Source: Rhizophagus clarus (taxonomy: Eukaryota > Glomeromycota > Glomeromycetes > Glomerales > Glomeraceae). Taken from it: a DNA stretch of 64,000 bases. Positions within the stretch are counted from its first letter, which is position 1, and each line of letters opens with the position of its first letter. Of the stretch, positions 11,851 through 24,008 are shown in pieces. The DNA lies in NCBI GenBank assembly GCA_015698045.1, contig BLAL01000285.1:1984001-2048000 (forward strand). The letters run 5' to 3'. The notes beneath the pieces were generated by a model. It did no database searches, was not told the origin of the DNA, and was given only the letters and a program-made list of their open reading frames with translations. The translations under genes and the position numbers were made by a program.

Positions 11851-12796
11851 ATTTTGGTTTTTGTTTTAGTGTAAAGGATTTTATTACAATAAGTAAAATG
11901 TTAATAAAATATTGATAAAATATTTTAATATGTATAAATTTATTGGTGATTGAAATTAAAAAAGTAAAAGATGGAACACTGAAATTATGCTGAACCATAT
12001 AAAATTTTTAAAAATATCCATAAATATCCGTAAATATCTGAAAATTATCTGTGAATATAAATTGCTATCTGGATATCTGCATATCTGGATGCATATCCAG
12101 ATAGGTCATCCACGGATCTAACTTCTACTTTACGATTACTGGTGAAACCTGAATAAACATATATGGAATAGTTACACTGGAAAATGGTGTCATAATGTGT
12201 GCAACAAATAGTTATCACAATAAATCATGGTTTGGTGACATAGCTATTTTGATGAATTTTAAAGAATTCAATGATTATATGTCAGATCAAGGATTTTGTT
12301 ATGGACAGTTAATGTGTAAATTTGCATAATAATTTATTTAAAAAGTAATAAATAAATATTTTTGTTTATAGGCCCTGTTGTTAGTAAAAGTATTAACAGA
12401 CATATCGCTAAATCTCACATTGATTCAATGGTACAATTTTAAATCTAAAAGGAATCTATATTTATATAGATGTCCTCATTTAAAATTAGTAGAATTATAT
12501 AATTTTGTAACTATCATCAGGAAATTTTTGCAGTTAATGCACATCTAATAAATATTAATATCCAATGTACATCATTTTTTTGGCAATGATGAAATATTGA
12601 TGCATATTATTTGAAATTTTTTCATTAGATGAGCAGTATTTAATAATGTTCATTACTTTAAATTTAATATTTATCATGTGAATTCAATATACATCATACA
12701 TGGTGTTAAGAAAAAAAAAACTTTGTTTTTTTTTCTAATTTTTTCTATTAGTATATTTGTTAAGTTGCTCCTGAATGTAAAAGATTTCTTACTGTA

Positions 12797-13727
12797 CATA
12801 TGGGCTGATTTGTTCACTCTGCATTAAAAAGAGTTATTAAATTGATTTTCACAGTTTTCGTTACTCAAAATTGTTTTGTAATACCAAAAAATCATCTGAT
12901 TGATGATCACTTGATTAAATAATAAGTTGAACAAAAATTTACATTTGCAAAACTTAAATTATTAAATGTAAAAGAGATGTGAAAAAACCCATTTCACTAA
13001 TAAAAAACCCATTTCTCATATATATGGAATTTTTAACATATATTATTAAAAAGTAAGTATATTTTAATAAAATATAAAGTAAAATAAAAGTTTATATAGT
13101 CTTAGTAGCTATAAATATTTATGAAAGTGTAATAAAAACATCATATAAAAGATGGTATTATAATAGATATTTTTAAACAATAAAATAATTATTTTATGTC
13201 AGAGTTTGTATTACTATCTTTAAACACAAATATATCAAGATTCACTAATCCGTTTTCTATAATTTTAGGCTTGTTGGAAAGCCCTTGTTCTGGACTTTAT
13301 AGACGAAAAAAGAGCTTGCCGATTGGATCATTAGATCCAGAGATATTTACATTTAAAGTTGAGGTACGAATTTTTTAACATGTTTAAATGCAAATATCTT
13401 GGGATCCACTGATCCGTTTTTTAAAAATTTAGGCTCTTTGGAAAGCCCTTGATCTGGACTATATGAGCGAAAAAAGAGCTTGTCGATTGGATCATTGGAT
13501 CTGGAGATATTTACGTTTAAAGTTGAGATACGAATTTTTAACATATATAGTAAATGCTAAGATTTATATTAATTTAAAAGAAATATTTACCAAATTATAG
13601 TATAATAACATTAAATAAAATTTTTTAATACTCACCCTCAATTTACTGTATATTGTATAGTATTTTGTTTAATAAAAATGTAACAAAATCAATATTTTAA
13701 TTAAAGGTGATCAAATCAGCCCATATG
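12797..13727. mobile_element. 931-bp TIR element, copy 1
   Basis: The element begins CATATGGGCTGATTTG and ends CAAATCAGCCCATATG, a perfect 16-bp terminal inverted repeat. A second copy of exactly the same length and nearly the same sequence lies at 40451-41381 inside a Polinton gene, proving it moves as a unit. Internally there are two tandem copies of a segment of about 165 bp (GGAAAGCCCTTG, then GAGCTTG and GATTGGATCATT). It has no transposase. CATATG at both ends is itself palindromic, so the true duplication could be CATATG, ATAT or TA; the flanks beyond it differ between copies. Confidence 0.85.
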
Positions 13728-13849
13728 AGATTTGCTGCAATTATTATAGCTGTATTTGATTCTTGAACATTTTTTTACCTTGTCATGCATGTGTATTTGC
13801 AGTTTTGACATTGATTACGATGTTTAATTACTTTAATAATAGGAAATTA

Positions 13850-14400
13850 TTTTTTTTTTGAATAGTTCTTTTAATGAAATATTACTAATTGTTTCATTTT
13901 TTTTCTTTTTATAGACGGACCAGTATTTCAAGATATTTACTAAACGTGTGGAAAACTAAAAATTGATAAGGGTTGTTACCTTGAGTAACTTTTTAATAAA
14001 GACGATTACTAATCATATTTTTTTATTTTGTAGATGGATCAGTTACTTGAGAATATTTATTAGACAGTAAAAAGGATTTCATTTTGATGGAATAACTTTA
14101 TAATAAAATGATTAATAGATATTTCTCTTTTTTGTAGATACTTTGGGATATTTACGCGTAAAAAATCATATATGGGTAAGTTTCGCAACAGGTTAATTAA
14201 AAATATTTATCAATGTTTAACAAAACAATCACTAATAATATTTTGTTTATTCTTTTTTTATAGATATCTAGTTCTATGGATATTGAATACGTAGATCTAT
14301 ATAGCAGTTTATTATTTTCTTTTGTAGACGGCTGTTTTTTAGAATATTGTACATGTAGAAAATTGGTAAGCATTCTTCTATAATTCTTTTAATAATCATT
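13850..14400 (+). repeat. Micro-exon-like units (array B, first part)
   Basis: Five blocks follow acceptors TTTTTATAG, TTTTGTAG, TTTTTTGTAG, TTTTTATAG and TTTTGTAG (near 13914, 14033, 14137, 14263 and 14328), each beginning A(C/T)GG or ATA. The later ones end before GTAAG donors. Spacers contain CACTAATAAT-type branch-like motifs. The block style resembles the one starting ATAGATAGTTCTTC at 18897 and the right-hand array at 61195-62975. Confidence 0.5.
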
Positions 14401-14404
14401 TACA

Positions 14405-14720
14405 TCAGGAAAAATTTTGGTCTGCAGATCTGCGCAATTCTGCAGAATTCAATTCTGCACAGATCTGAGGACATGCTGATGCGCAGCACTAAAAAATTTC
14501 ATGGATTTCTGCACAGATCTGCAAGTACAAAAAAACCTGCGAAATTTTTCAAAAATAAATCTGCGAAATTTTTCAAAAACACTAATGCAAATTTACAATT
14601 AGGCAGTGTTTTAACTTTAATATTAACTAATATTAATTTATTAATTAAAGATATTTACAAATTTAAAAGTACATATATTAAACTATCCTATTTGCTAACT
14701 AAATGCACTAATTAAAAAGT
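14405..14720. repeat. GCAGATCTGC-rich segment
   Basis: The motif CTGCAGATCTGC/GCACAGATCTGC recurs about six times, alternating with AAATTTTTCAAAAA. A similar motif cluster occurs at 18740-18840, inverted in places. The two could be the ends of a diverged transposon spanning array C, but I could not find a matching TSD. Confidence 0.35.
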
Positions 14721-14859
14721 CCCCTTTTCTTTTCTTTACTGATGTTCAAATTATGTTGTTGTTAATGGTTTGGACATTGTTCTAGTTGGTTCGATTCCAA
14801 CAAATAATTTTTAACTCTTTCAATCCAATAAAACGCATCAAAACGTGAAAATATTATCA

Positions 14860-17800
14860 CTCCTAAAGAAAACCCTAGACCTACAATAAAAGAAAAGCGA
14901 AATATTAGCTGACTTTTTGTTTAAATAAAAAAAATGAAATAATTTCGAAGATAAATACCTTCAAAATCTTTGTCCAGAAGCTGTAAACCTACAAGAAACA
15001 AAATAAATGAAATGTTAGCAAATGTTTTATTAAGAAATTTCAAAAAAATAGTAAAAGGAACTTTATAGAGAACCTTCAAAGTTTCGTAATGTTCTAGGAA
15101 GCCCCAGACCTATAAAAATAAGCGTTAATAAAATGTCTCGTTAAAAAGAAAATTAAACAAATTTTGAAGTTCTACCTTCGAAATTTCTTCTAGGAATCCA
15201 ACCGCAGACTTACAAAAGAAAGAATAAGAAAATAAAGAACATTAGTAAACGTTCATTGAATAAAAAACCCAAAAATTAAAGGTACCTTCGAGAGATGTAC
15301 AGTATTTTGACGTCCAGGATCTAAAAAGAAAGAAAAAATCAAACGTTAGTAATGTTCGTTATAATAGAAGTAAAAAGAAATTTGAAAGTAATGAATTACC
15401 TTTGAATGGAGTCTGGGCTTTGTCTGGACCTAAAAAAATAAAAAACATCAAACGTTAGCAATGTTTGTTAAACAAAAAAATTAAAATTTTTTTTGAAGGT
15501 CATACCTTCAAAATAGTCTTCAAAAATGGTTACTAGATCTAAAAAAGAAAAAATGGACGTTAATAAACATTCATTAACATTCGTTAAATAAAAACAAAAA
15601 AAATAAATCGAAGGCCTTACCTTTGAATAGAGTCCAGTCTTCGAAATGGAACGTCTGGATCTAAAAAAATAAAAAAATGAATGTTAGTAATATTCATTAA
15701 AATAAAATAAAAAAAAAAGTAAAAATTTTTGAAGATATTATACCTTCGAAATATCATAGTTTACCTCTAAAGGAGTTCTGGACTTAACAAATAAAAAAAA
15801 ATGAATATTAGTAAAGTTTCGTTTAAAAAAACAAAAAAAAAATAATAATTTTTAAAGATATTATACCTTCAAAATATCATTGTCCACCTCTAAAGGAGTT
15901 CCAGACCTAAAAAAGAAAGAAAATGAATGTTAGTTAATGTTCGTTGAAATAATAAAAAAAAGATATTTTGAAGTTTCTTTATCTTTAAAATGCCACGGTC
16001 AGCTTTGAATTAGAGTTCTGAACCTAAAAAATGAAACAAAATATTAGTAATGTTTCGTAAAATAAAAATATAAAAAAAAAAAATTTATTTCAAAGTTTTT
16101 TTACCTTCGAAATAACTTGGTCCACTTCTTCCAGACCTAAAAAAGAAAGAAAACAAATGTTAGTTAACGTTCATTAAAATAAAAGTAAAAAAAAATTATT
16201 TTTTTTTTTACTTACAGTAGTCTGCCTATAAAGAACTTTCAGACCTAAAAAATAAAAAAAACAAACATTAGTAACATTTGTTTAAATAAAACAAAAAAAA
16301 TAATAATTTTCAAAAATATTTTACCTTTGAAATATCATATAGTCCACCTCTAAAGGAGTTCCAGACCTAAAAAAAGAAAGAAAACAAATGTTAGTTAACG
16401 TTCGTTGAAATTAAAGTAAAAAAAATTGTTTTTTTTACTTAATGGTCCACCTCGAAATAAGGATGGTGCCGCAAATAAGCAATTGCGGAATAATTGCGAT
16501 TTACGGTATTGCGGAACATTGCGGATTTTTAAACCTAAATATCCGCAATTCCGCAATCCGCAATTGTCCGCAATTCCGCAAATATTCCGCAATTCCGCAA
16601 AGTACCGCAATTCAATTGCGGAATAATTGCGGAATTGCGGCACATTTGCGGAATTGCGATACATTTGCGGAATTGCAATTTCGCTAAAGCAATCCAAAAA
16701 AACGTTGTGAAACATTTTTTTTAATTAAAATATACTTTGAAAAAACGTTTCGCAACGTTTTTTCTTTAAATTAATTAAAAAAACGTTGCAAAACGTTTTT
16801 TTTAATTAAATATACTTTGAAAAAACGTTTCGCAACGTTTTTTCTTTAAATTAATTAAAAAACGTTGCGAAACGTTTTTTTTTAATTAAATATACTTTGA
16901 AAAAACGTTTCGCAACGTTTTTTCTTTAAATTAATTAAAAAAACGTTGCGAAACGTTTTTTTTAATTAAATATACTTTGAAAAAACGTTTCGCAACATTT
17001 TTTCTTTAAATTAATTAAAAAACGTTGCGAAACGTTTTTTTTTAATTAAATATACTTTGAAAAAACGTTTCGCAACGTTTTTTCTTTAAATTAATTAAAA
17101 AAACGTTGCGAAACGTTTTTTTTAATTAAAATACTTTGAAAAAACGTTTCGCAACGTTTTTTCTTTAAATTAATTAAAAAAACGTTGCGTAAACGTTTTT
17201 TTTATTAAATCGGTTCGGTAAACTGCCAAAACCGATCAGGTGAATTGCGGAATTGCGGTTCACTAACCGCAATTCAACTCCAAAATCCGCAATATTGCGG
17301 ATTTGATAAATCAATTGCGGCACCATCCTTACCTCGAAATGGAGTTCCAAACTTAAAAAAAGGGATAAAAGTGAAACGTTACTAACGTTTTGCTAAAATA
17401 CAAAAAAAAAATGAATTTTTTTTTTACTTAGTGGTCTGCCTTGAAATGGAGTTCCAGACCTAAAAAAATGAAGAAATGTGAAACGTTACTAATATTTCGC
17501 TAAAATACAAAAAAAAATCATTTTTTTTTACTTAGTGGTCCACCTTGAAATGGAGTTCTGGACTTAAAAAAGGAAAAAAGTGAAACGTTACTAACGTTTT
17601 GCTAAAATACAAAAAAAAATGAATTTTTTTTACTCTTAAAATGGTCTACCTTAAAATGGAGTTCTGGACCTAAAAAAAAAGAAAAAGAAATCAAACATTA
17701 GTTAACGTTCGTTAAATTAAATCAATAAAAAAATCTGGAGCTGTATTTCAGCTTCCAGACTCCAAAAAAATTAAAAATAACAAAAAAAAGTCCAGAGCTG

Positions 17801-18060
17801 TACTTTGACTTTCAGACCTAAAAAAATATAAAAATCAAATGTTTATAATGTTCGTTAAATAAATTAATATACTTGAAGGCTTTAACCTTTGAAATGAAGA
17901 GTCCAGAGCCGTTCTTCAGTGTCAAGGACCTCTAACCTTTAAAATGGAGAGTCCAGAACTGTTCTTCAGCGTCAAGAATCTCTACCCTTTGAAGTGGAGA
18001 GTCCAGGGCTGTTCTTTAACATCCAAGACCTATAACCTTTGAAATAGAGTCTGGAAAGAG
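14860..18060 (-). repeat. Tandem array of about 20 micro-exon/intron modules
   Basis: Read on the minus strand, each unit of about 105-130 bp has a T-rich tract ending TTTTTTAG, a block of 30-45 nt such as GTCTGGAACTCCTTTAGAGG that ends in GAAG or AAAG, and a GTA donor. Spacers carry a GTTAGTAACG/TTAGTAA motif. On the plus strand the same unit reads TACCTTCGAAAT, block, CTAAAAAAG. Blocks vary more than in the 4290-6075 array but keep CCAGAC/TCTGGAC and the 3' GAAG. One TIR element (16459-17330) has inserted inside a unit. I see no open frame through the blocks. Confidence 0.7.
16459..17330. mobile_element. 872-bp TIR element with AACGTT satellite core, 10-bp TSD
   Basis: The ends are AAGGATGGTGCCGCAA and its inverse TTGCGGCACCATCCTT, flanked by the perfect direct repeat ACCTCGAAAT (16449-16458 and 17331-17340). 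A 10-bp duplication is closest to Mutator-type elements. Just inside the TIRs are clusters of TTGCGGAATTGCGG and its inverse. The core (about 16690-17190) is a tandem repeat of about 120 bp built from the palindromes AACGTTTCGCAACGTT and AACGTTGCGAAACGTT joined by TTTAATTAAA. No coding capacity. The interrupted host is a unit of the array at 14860-18060. Confidence 0.8.
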
Positions 18061-18880
18061 CTTTGAGCTCATCCAAAACTTAAAAAAGAAGCTACAAAAA
18101 AAAAAATTTTTTAAAATAGCTTTGCAAGACAGATCTTGCCATTTTTGTCTGTAAAACTTTGAAATTTGAAAACTTCCTAATTTCTCGTTTATCCTGCACT
18201 TTAAAATCATAAGTAAAAAATTTTTGTTTGAATCCAGAACTTGTACCTTTGGTATTCCGTCAAACATTGAAAAACTTGTCTAAAGACTTTGAACCTTATA
18301 AAGAAACAGTATTTTTTATTTTTTTTTTTAAAAAAAAAATTATTCTTAAAGTCCGATTATCTGACAAGCTTCGAAGCTTAAAAAAGAATCCATTAAAAAT
18401 TTATTTTTTTTTCTTTGGTATCTTTAAACAAATTAATTTCTTTAAGGTGTTAAAAAATTATTTCTTTAAAAGTGTTAAAAAATTATTTCTTTAAAAGAAT
18501 TATTTCTTTAAAAGTATTATAAAATTATTTCTTTAAAGTGATAGAAAAAAATTGTTTCTTTAAAAAAGTTTAAAAAATTAGTGATGTAAAGTTTATCAAA
18601 ATAAATATGCAAAGTTTATCAAATTAAAGAAGAAAATTGTGAAAATCTTTAAAGATTTTTGTACAAAGTATTTTTAAAAATCTGCAATTTTGGAGATTAT
18701 CACAAATTTTTCATAAAAAAATCTTTAAAAAAATAAAAAAAATAATTTCTGCAGTATTGCGCAGATTCTTAACCAAATTGCATTAAAAAAATGCAGCAAT
18801 CTGCTAAAATTGCAGATCACTGCAGATCTGAACTGATATAACTTTCCCAATGTAACGAAATATTTAACATTTATTTCTTT
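18061..18880. other. Low-complexity tail of array C, no gene
   Basis: Contains a short tandem of TTATTTCTTTAAAAGTGTTA-like units (about 18430-18560) and GCAGATCTGC-type motifs near 18740-18840. No gene seen. Confidence 0.4.
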
Positions 18881-19250
18881 TTCCTTTTTTTGTAGATAGA
18901 TAGTTCTTCAAGATCTTTAGATGTATGAAAATTTGGTAATAAAAAGACTGATTCTTCAGATCAAGTGGATATATGGGAATTTGGTGGGTGAGAGTTTTCT
19001 TTAAATCTATTTTAACAAACAGTCACTTACTAATTTCTTTTTTTTGTCTTTAAATGGTCACACATAGAATTTTGGTAGGAGACTCCAGAGACTTTTTTTT
19101 AATGTCTATCTTTTAGCGTAGATTTGGTAAGATAGAGTTTCTTTTTTTTTGAATAAATTTTTTAATAAAACACCCACTAATGATATTGTTTTTATTATTT
19201 TTTAGGTGGCTCTTTGGAATCTTCGGAGTATTCATTTAATGTAAAAGATG
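18881..19250 (+). repeat. Micro-exon-like units (array B, second part)
   Basis: Blocks follow TTTTTTTGTAG (18896) and TTATTTTTTAG (about 19204). They contain TTCTTCAAGATCTTTAGATG and TCTTTGGAATCTTCGGAG, separated by spacers with TTACTAATTTC or CACTAATGATA branch-like motifs. Same style as the units at 13850-14400 and 61195-62975. Confidence 0.45.
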
Positions 19251-19852
19251 ATACTTTTATTTTTTTTATTTTCATTTCAATCATTATATTAGTTGCAAAT
19301 TTAGCTAAATAAAAATTAATGTATTTTTGTAATATAATATTAAATAAAAAATTGAATATAAAATTTTATTAATGATGAACATGTAATATTTTACAATGCT
19401 GCACATCATTATTTTAATGATAATCATCATTTAAATGAACATTAGAGTTTCATCCAATGGTCTGATATATAATGTATTTATTGATGTTCATCAAAACCTT
19501 CAATATTTATCAGATATGCATCAAGCGCAGAAATTTCCTGATGATAGAGTCTATACATGGTGTTGTTCACATAGTACCCCATTTTAATCAAATGAATGAA
19601 TATTTCGTAAATAAATATATTTTTTAATCACATAATACTAATTTTTGATAATCTGCATAATGTGGTAATTAAAATCTGTAAATATTTTTCACACTTCTAA
19701 ACTTAAAAAAATTAAGAAATTTTATGTTCATATATATTATTTCTATGTAGGTATAAAAATTATACTGAGGTATTCATTCTGATTTTTTTTTATTAAAAAT
19801 TATACTATTGAATTAATGTGAGATTTAGTGATGATCTACTAATGATATTAAT

Positions 19853-20010
19853 AATACCATAAAATTACGTAAGTTTACGAGATAGTAAATTCTTAAAATA
19901 TTTTGACCATAATATTACGTGAGTTTACGAGACTGTAAATTCTCAAAATATTTTGACTGTAATATCACGTAAGTTTATGAGACTGTAAATTCTCAAAATA
20001 TTTTGACCAT
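19853..20010. repeat. Three tandem 53-bp repeats
   Basis: Three consecutive copies contain TTACGTGAGTTTACGAGACT and AATTCTCAAAATATTTTGAC with few differences. No coding potential. The remaining sequence between 19251 and 20164 shows nothing I can name. Confidence 0.75.
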
Positions 20011-20183
20011 AGTACAGATCGAAAGCTAATAAATTGAGCATGTGCCCTATTGATAACTATTAGTCTAATAGGTTAGCCAAAATTTAGTAATCAATAAGGC
20101 ATATACCTGAATAGTAACTATATAAAAATTTAGGTTAGCTGAACTGATCATATTTTTTAATTTGAATAAATTAGGTAATAATT

Positions 20184-20317
20184 TTTTTTTTTGGCGTTGA
20201 TAATGCAGAAATCTTTATTGAAAATTAATGGATTATATAATAATCTATATAATTTAACCTAGAAATTGCTCCTATCCAGAGGATAAACCTCTCGCAGACT
20301 GTTCAATCATATCGCCA
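20184..20317 (-). mobile_element. Short retroposed RNA copy (SINE-like), 19-bp TSD
   Basis: About 134 bp are flanked by the direct repeat AATAAATTAGGTAATAATT (20165-20183 and 20318-20336). The insert begins with a run of T on the plus strand, that is, a poly-A tail of about 10 on the minus strand. Read on the minus strand it starts GGCGATATGATTGAACAG and contains the small hairpin GAGGTTTATCCTC. Long TSD plus poly-A marks target-primed retroposition. I do not recognise the parent RNA; clear tRNA A and B boxes are not evident. Confidence 0.65.
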
Positions 20318-20514
20318 AATAAATTAGGTAATAATTCAATAGTCATCATTCAATATGATATATAATTATTACTACTTGTAAAACTGAATTCAATCAGTAT
20401 ATACTGATTGACAACTATCAGACTTATTCATTGTTCTAATAATATGACTTTTTTTATAATATTTATTAATATATTTAACATTATTGTTTACTAAGTATAT
20501 TTGATACAGTATTA

Positions 20515-22116
20515 AAGCTCTGATTGGTTTGGTTCAGTTCAGTTTTTGCAAAAACTGATACCAAATTGAATTGATCGGTATCAGTTTTTGCAATTACTGA
20601 AACTGATTAGTTTTGATAATCATCAATACCAATACTGGTCAGTAATTACCAAAAATTGGACTGATTTACCAACTGTTTTTTTAAAAAAAGTTCCAAAGCT
20701 TTTTTTAATAAATAAACCTGTTTTTTATACTATATATCTATAAAAAATATTTCACAACATTTTTTTATAATATAAAAAAAATGTTGTGAAATGTTTTTTT
20801 AATTAAATATTCTATTAAAATCATTTTCGCAATGATTCTTTGGCATGACAAAAAAAATGTTGCAAAGCATTTTTTTATAATCAAATAATCAATTAAAATC
20901 ATTTTCGCAACTATTCGTCGACATAATAAAAAAATATTGCGAAACTTTTTTTTAATTAAATAATTTATTAAAAACATTTTTGTAATATTTTATTGACACA
21001 GTAAAAAAAACGTTGCAAAACATTTTTTTTAGATAAATCACTTTAAAAAAATGTTTTTTTATTGTGAAGCGTTTTTTTTTGATTAAATAATCTATTAAAA
21101 TGTTGCGATATTTTTCATTAATTGATAAAAAAAAATATTGTAAAACATTTTTTTAATTAAATAATTTATTAGAAACGTTTTTGCAACATTTTATTGACAT
21201 GACAAAAAAAAATGGTGTAAACCGTTTTTTCTTTAATCAAATAAACAATTTTAATCATTTCACAATGATTTGTAACAAAAAAAATGTTGCAAAACATTTT
21301 TTTTTAATTAAATAATTTATTAAAAATGTTTTCATAACATTTTATTGACATGACAAAAAAAATGTTTCAAAACATTTTTTCTTTAATTAAATAAATAATT
21401 TAATCGCTTCGCAACAATTCGTAATAAAAAAAATGTTGCGAAACATTTTTTTTAATTAAATAATTTATTAAAACGTTTTCAAACATTTTATTGACACAGC
21501 AAAAAAAATGTTGTAAACATTTTTTTAATAAAATCACTTATAAAAAAACGTTTTGCAACATTTTTTTATTAAATTAGCAAAAATGCCATTTTTTTAATCA
21601 AATCACTTATATTAAAACGGTTTGCAATACTTTTTTATTAAAATGACAAAAAAAAGTTGCAAAACATTTTTTTTAATTAAATAATTTATTAAAAACATTT
21701 TCACAACATTTTATTAACGCGATAAAAAAATGACGCAAAACTTTTATTTTATTTTTTAATCAAATTATAAAAAAATGTTTTCATAACGTTAATTAACATG
21801 ACAAAAAAATGTTGTGAAATGTCTTTTTTTAATGAATTAGAAGAAAAAAGTTGCAAACTTAAATCATTTAATAAAATAGTTTCACAACTTTTTATAATTA
21901 AATGATGAAAAAAATGGGTTCTCATTATTTTATCATTATAAATTGATTCAGTAAATCAGTTCAGTAAATCGCAAAACTGATACCAAAACTGCAGTTATCA
22001 AAACTGATCAGTAAATTTACCAAATGTTTTGGTTCGATAAATCATAAAATTGAAACTGTTCTGATACTAAAACTGATCGGTATGGTTTGGTAATTACTGA
22101 AACTGATCGGAGCCCT
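20515..22116. mobile_element. TIR element with AACGTT satellite core
   Basis: The left end AGCTCTGATTGG and the inverted right end CCGATCAG(...)AGGGCTC are related. Both subterminal regions (20515-20660 and 21940-22110) are rich in ACTGATACC/AACTGATCAG-type motifs in opposite orientation. Between them, 20690-21900 is a degenerate tandem repeat of about 100 bp made of AATGTTGCGAAACATTTTTT and TTAATTAAATAATTTATTAA. The core resembles that of 16459-17330 although the TIRs differ. The flanks match only partly (AGTATTAA against ACTATTAC), so this copy is old. It lies at the 3' side of the Tnp2-type relic. Confidence 0.55.
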
Positions 22117-24008
22117 ACTATTACGAGATATTTCATAAAATTTGTTAAGCTTCCAGAATTCAATATTAACATTCTGGTCATCATCATTTTTAGCTCAGCA
22201 GTAAAACCTAATTTGATGATTATTGGCAGGTAGGTACCATTTGACATAAGCGAGTTTGTGCATCCTTTTACCAATATTTGAAAGTCGCAATATGTGTTCA
22301 AAATAAAATTGGATTTCCTGGGTATAATTCTACTGATTCATTATCTTGGATAAATTTCGCTAAAATATAAGAATTTTTCTTGAATCAAGGCGCTAGTGCC
22401 AATCTGAAAATTTCAGCTACCATCTGAATTCTTCCACATTGGTTAATTATTGGTTGCATGACTATATACGAATCATTCCTTAAACCTTTATCGATCAGAT
22501 TTAACATAGAACTGAATTTAACATTCATATCTTCACCATAAACTTTATTATGATAAGTAATCAAATGTTCATACAAATTTTTGGATAATTCAACACAGTT
22601 TTTAATTGGATTTAAAAACTTTTCTGGATAAAATTCGCTACCAGTGATTGTATTTTCTAATTTACAGTAGAAAATTTGTTTGAATTGAAGCAATGTTTCA
22701 GATTCAAGATCATTGTATGCTGCTAATGAACCTATTGTTATCTGAGGCTCAATTAACTTAAGACCATTAATGAGCCTCTGGTTATTTGTCTGAACTGATA
22801 TAAGATTATCTATTCTACAATTCTGCATGATAATTCTTAGCAGTTTTGGTTCAATATATCATTTTGAATTGGGATAAGAACCTAAAAGGATTTTTATAAT
22901 TAGGAACTGATACAAATTTATGATATTAATAAAATCTAAGTCTTTCATTGTTAGGATATTTACCTAATATTCCATTCATTTGTTTGAATGAAAAACACCA
23001 AAAAGAATATATTGGACTGTAGTCGCAGCAGCATTCTGCTAAATGCAGAGAAAGGTAGATATTTGGTGTAATTAAACCTTTGCTGTAACATTTTTCGATA
23101 AGTCACCCAATTTTTATTAATCTGCTATGGGCTTCATTTAGCTCATTTGTGCTGATGATTTGACAAACTAATAAAGAGCAGGCTCTTACAAAATTTCCTA
23201 AAATTTCACAATCATCAACAAATAATAAATCCCACATTATCGGTGTTGAATATACCAAGATGAAGGTTTTCCACTGATCTGCAGTAAATCCAGAAAACCC
23301 TTCTCCTACTGATATCTTATTTGGAATTCAGCCCATATCGGCTGGCAGTTTGATAGCTTCAGCTCATTTTTCCATAATTTTAAGATTATCCTTAGATATT
23401 TTTTCTCCATCGATCCATAAATACTTTACAATCCAACTGGCAATTCCAAAAAATAAATTATGCATTAGGTCTATAACGCAATGTCTAATTGGATTAAAGT
23501 AGGGCAACCTTAATAATTCTGTCCACCTAACAAGATTGTTGGAAACGTGATAGTTTCTTTCATCTTTTGATTTACAATTACGCCATTTCACAGCATTCTT
23601 GCGAAACTCTTCTAAATCTCTAGTTTTAAATCATTATTAGCTTGTTTACAACACTGATGGCAAGCTGCTAATGCAGATATATATTTGCATAATTTTCTCG
23701 CTACAGAAATATCATTACTGCAACAGATAATTGCCATTCAGATTGTTTTGCCAGTTGGATTATTTGGCATTTTTATATTAACACCTATCCAAAATTTGAG
23801 TAATTCTGTTACAATTGGTGACAAAAAATGATTTATGTTATTTGCTTGTACTTCATGTGGTCATGGAAGTAACCCTAATATTAGCATATTCTCCTGTCTA
23901 AATCAAATTTTATAAGGAAGATTGCATATTATCTCATAAATTACTCCTGTGTTATATATGTTTGATCAAAAAGTTGAAATCAATCAAGATTAATCATTAT
24001 TCCTAGAT

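Larger units (their letters stand above)
10440..12114. mobile_element. Probable non-autonomous hAT-like insertion in the Plavaka relic
   Basis: The Plavaka reading frame stops at 10439 and resumes at 12115; the shared GATCT at 10435-10439 and 12115-12119 lets the frame join. The two ends carry loosely inverted runs of TATCTG/CAGATA motifs (10441-10580 and 12000-12110), as in subterminal repeats of hAT elements. The 8-bp flanks match only partly (TTAGATCT against ACGGATCT), so the TSD is not firm. The body holds the foldback 10870-11221 and micro-exon-like units. Confidence 0.35.
8744..12327 (+). pseudogene. 3' piece of a Plavaka-like transposase gene
   Basis: Exon-like segments in order: 8744-9353 (includes HPIYITLDNIPIWRHNK and QLFGYLPILEA; donor GTAAGT at 9354), about 9430-9835 (VTVPDRMHHLDLG, then EEVDRRLAAIPHF; donor GTATGT), 9896-10131 (LPKLHSWVYHIVDSIRFYG, then NGYTTETYKSLHKYF; donor GTAAGT), about 10200-10439 (FSAKLFEFSLQNAN), and after an insertion 12115-12327 (ATNSYHNKSWFGDIA). 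I recognise these as conserved Plavaka-family blocks from memory. In-frame stops occur where the family has other residues: TAG for Trp at about 8793, TAA at about 9502, TGA at about 12153. The 5' end of the same gene is probably 1760-2340. Non-functional; useful as a substrate for dating the insertions. Confidence 0.6.

Noticed and set aside
10440..12114. A firm hAT TSD for this insertion
   Set aside because: The 8-bp flanks differ at several positions; only GATCT is shared, so I list it at low confidence.
12797..13727. The 60- and 63-residue frames within the 931-bp element as genes
   Set aside because: They lie in the internal tandem duplication on opposite strands and show no motif; the element is non-autonomous.
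16395..16715. Overlapping open frames on both strands rich in Asn/Arg/Cys repeats
   Set aside because: They come from repeated TTGCGGAATTGCGG subterminal motifs of the 872-bp element.
14405..18840. GCAGATCTGC clusters as TIRs of one 4.4-kb transposon
   Set aside because: Inverted similarity is patchy and no matching direct repeat was found at the flanks.
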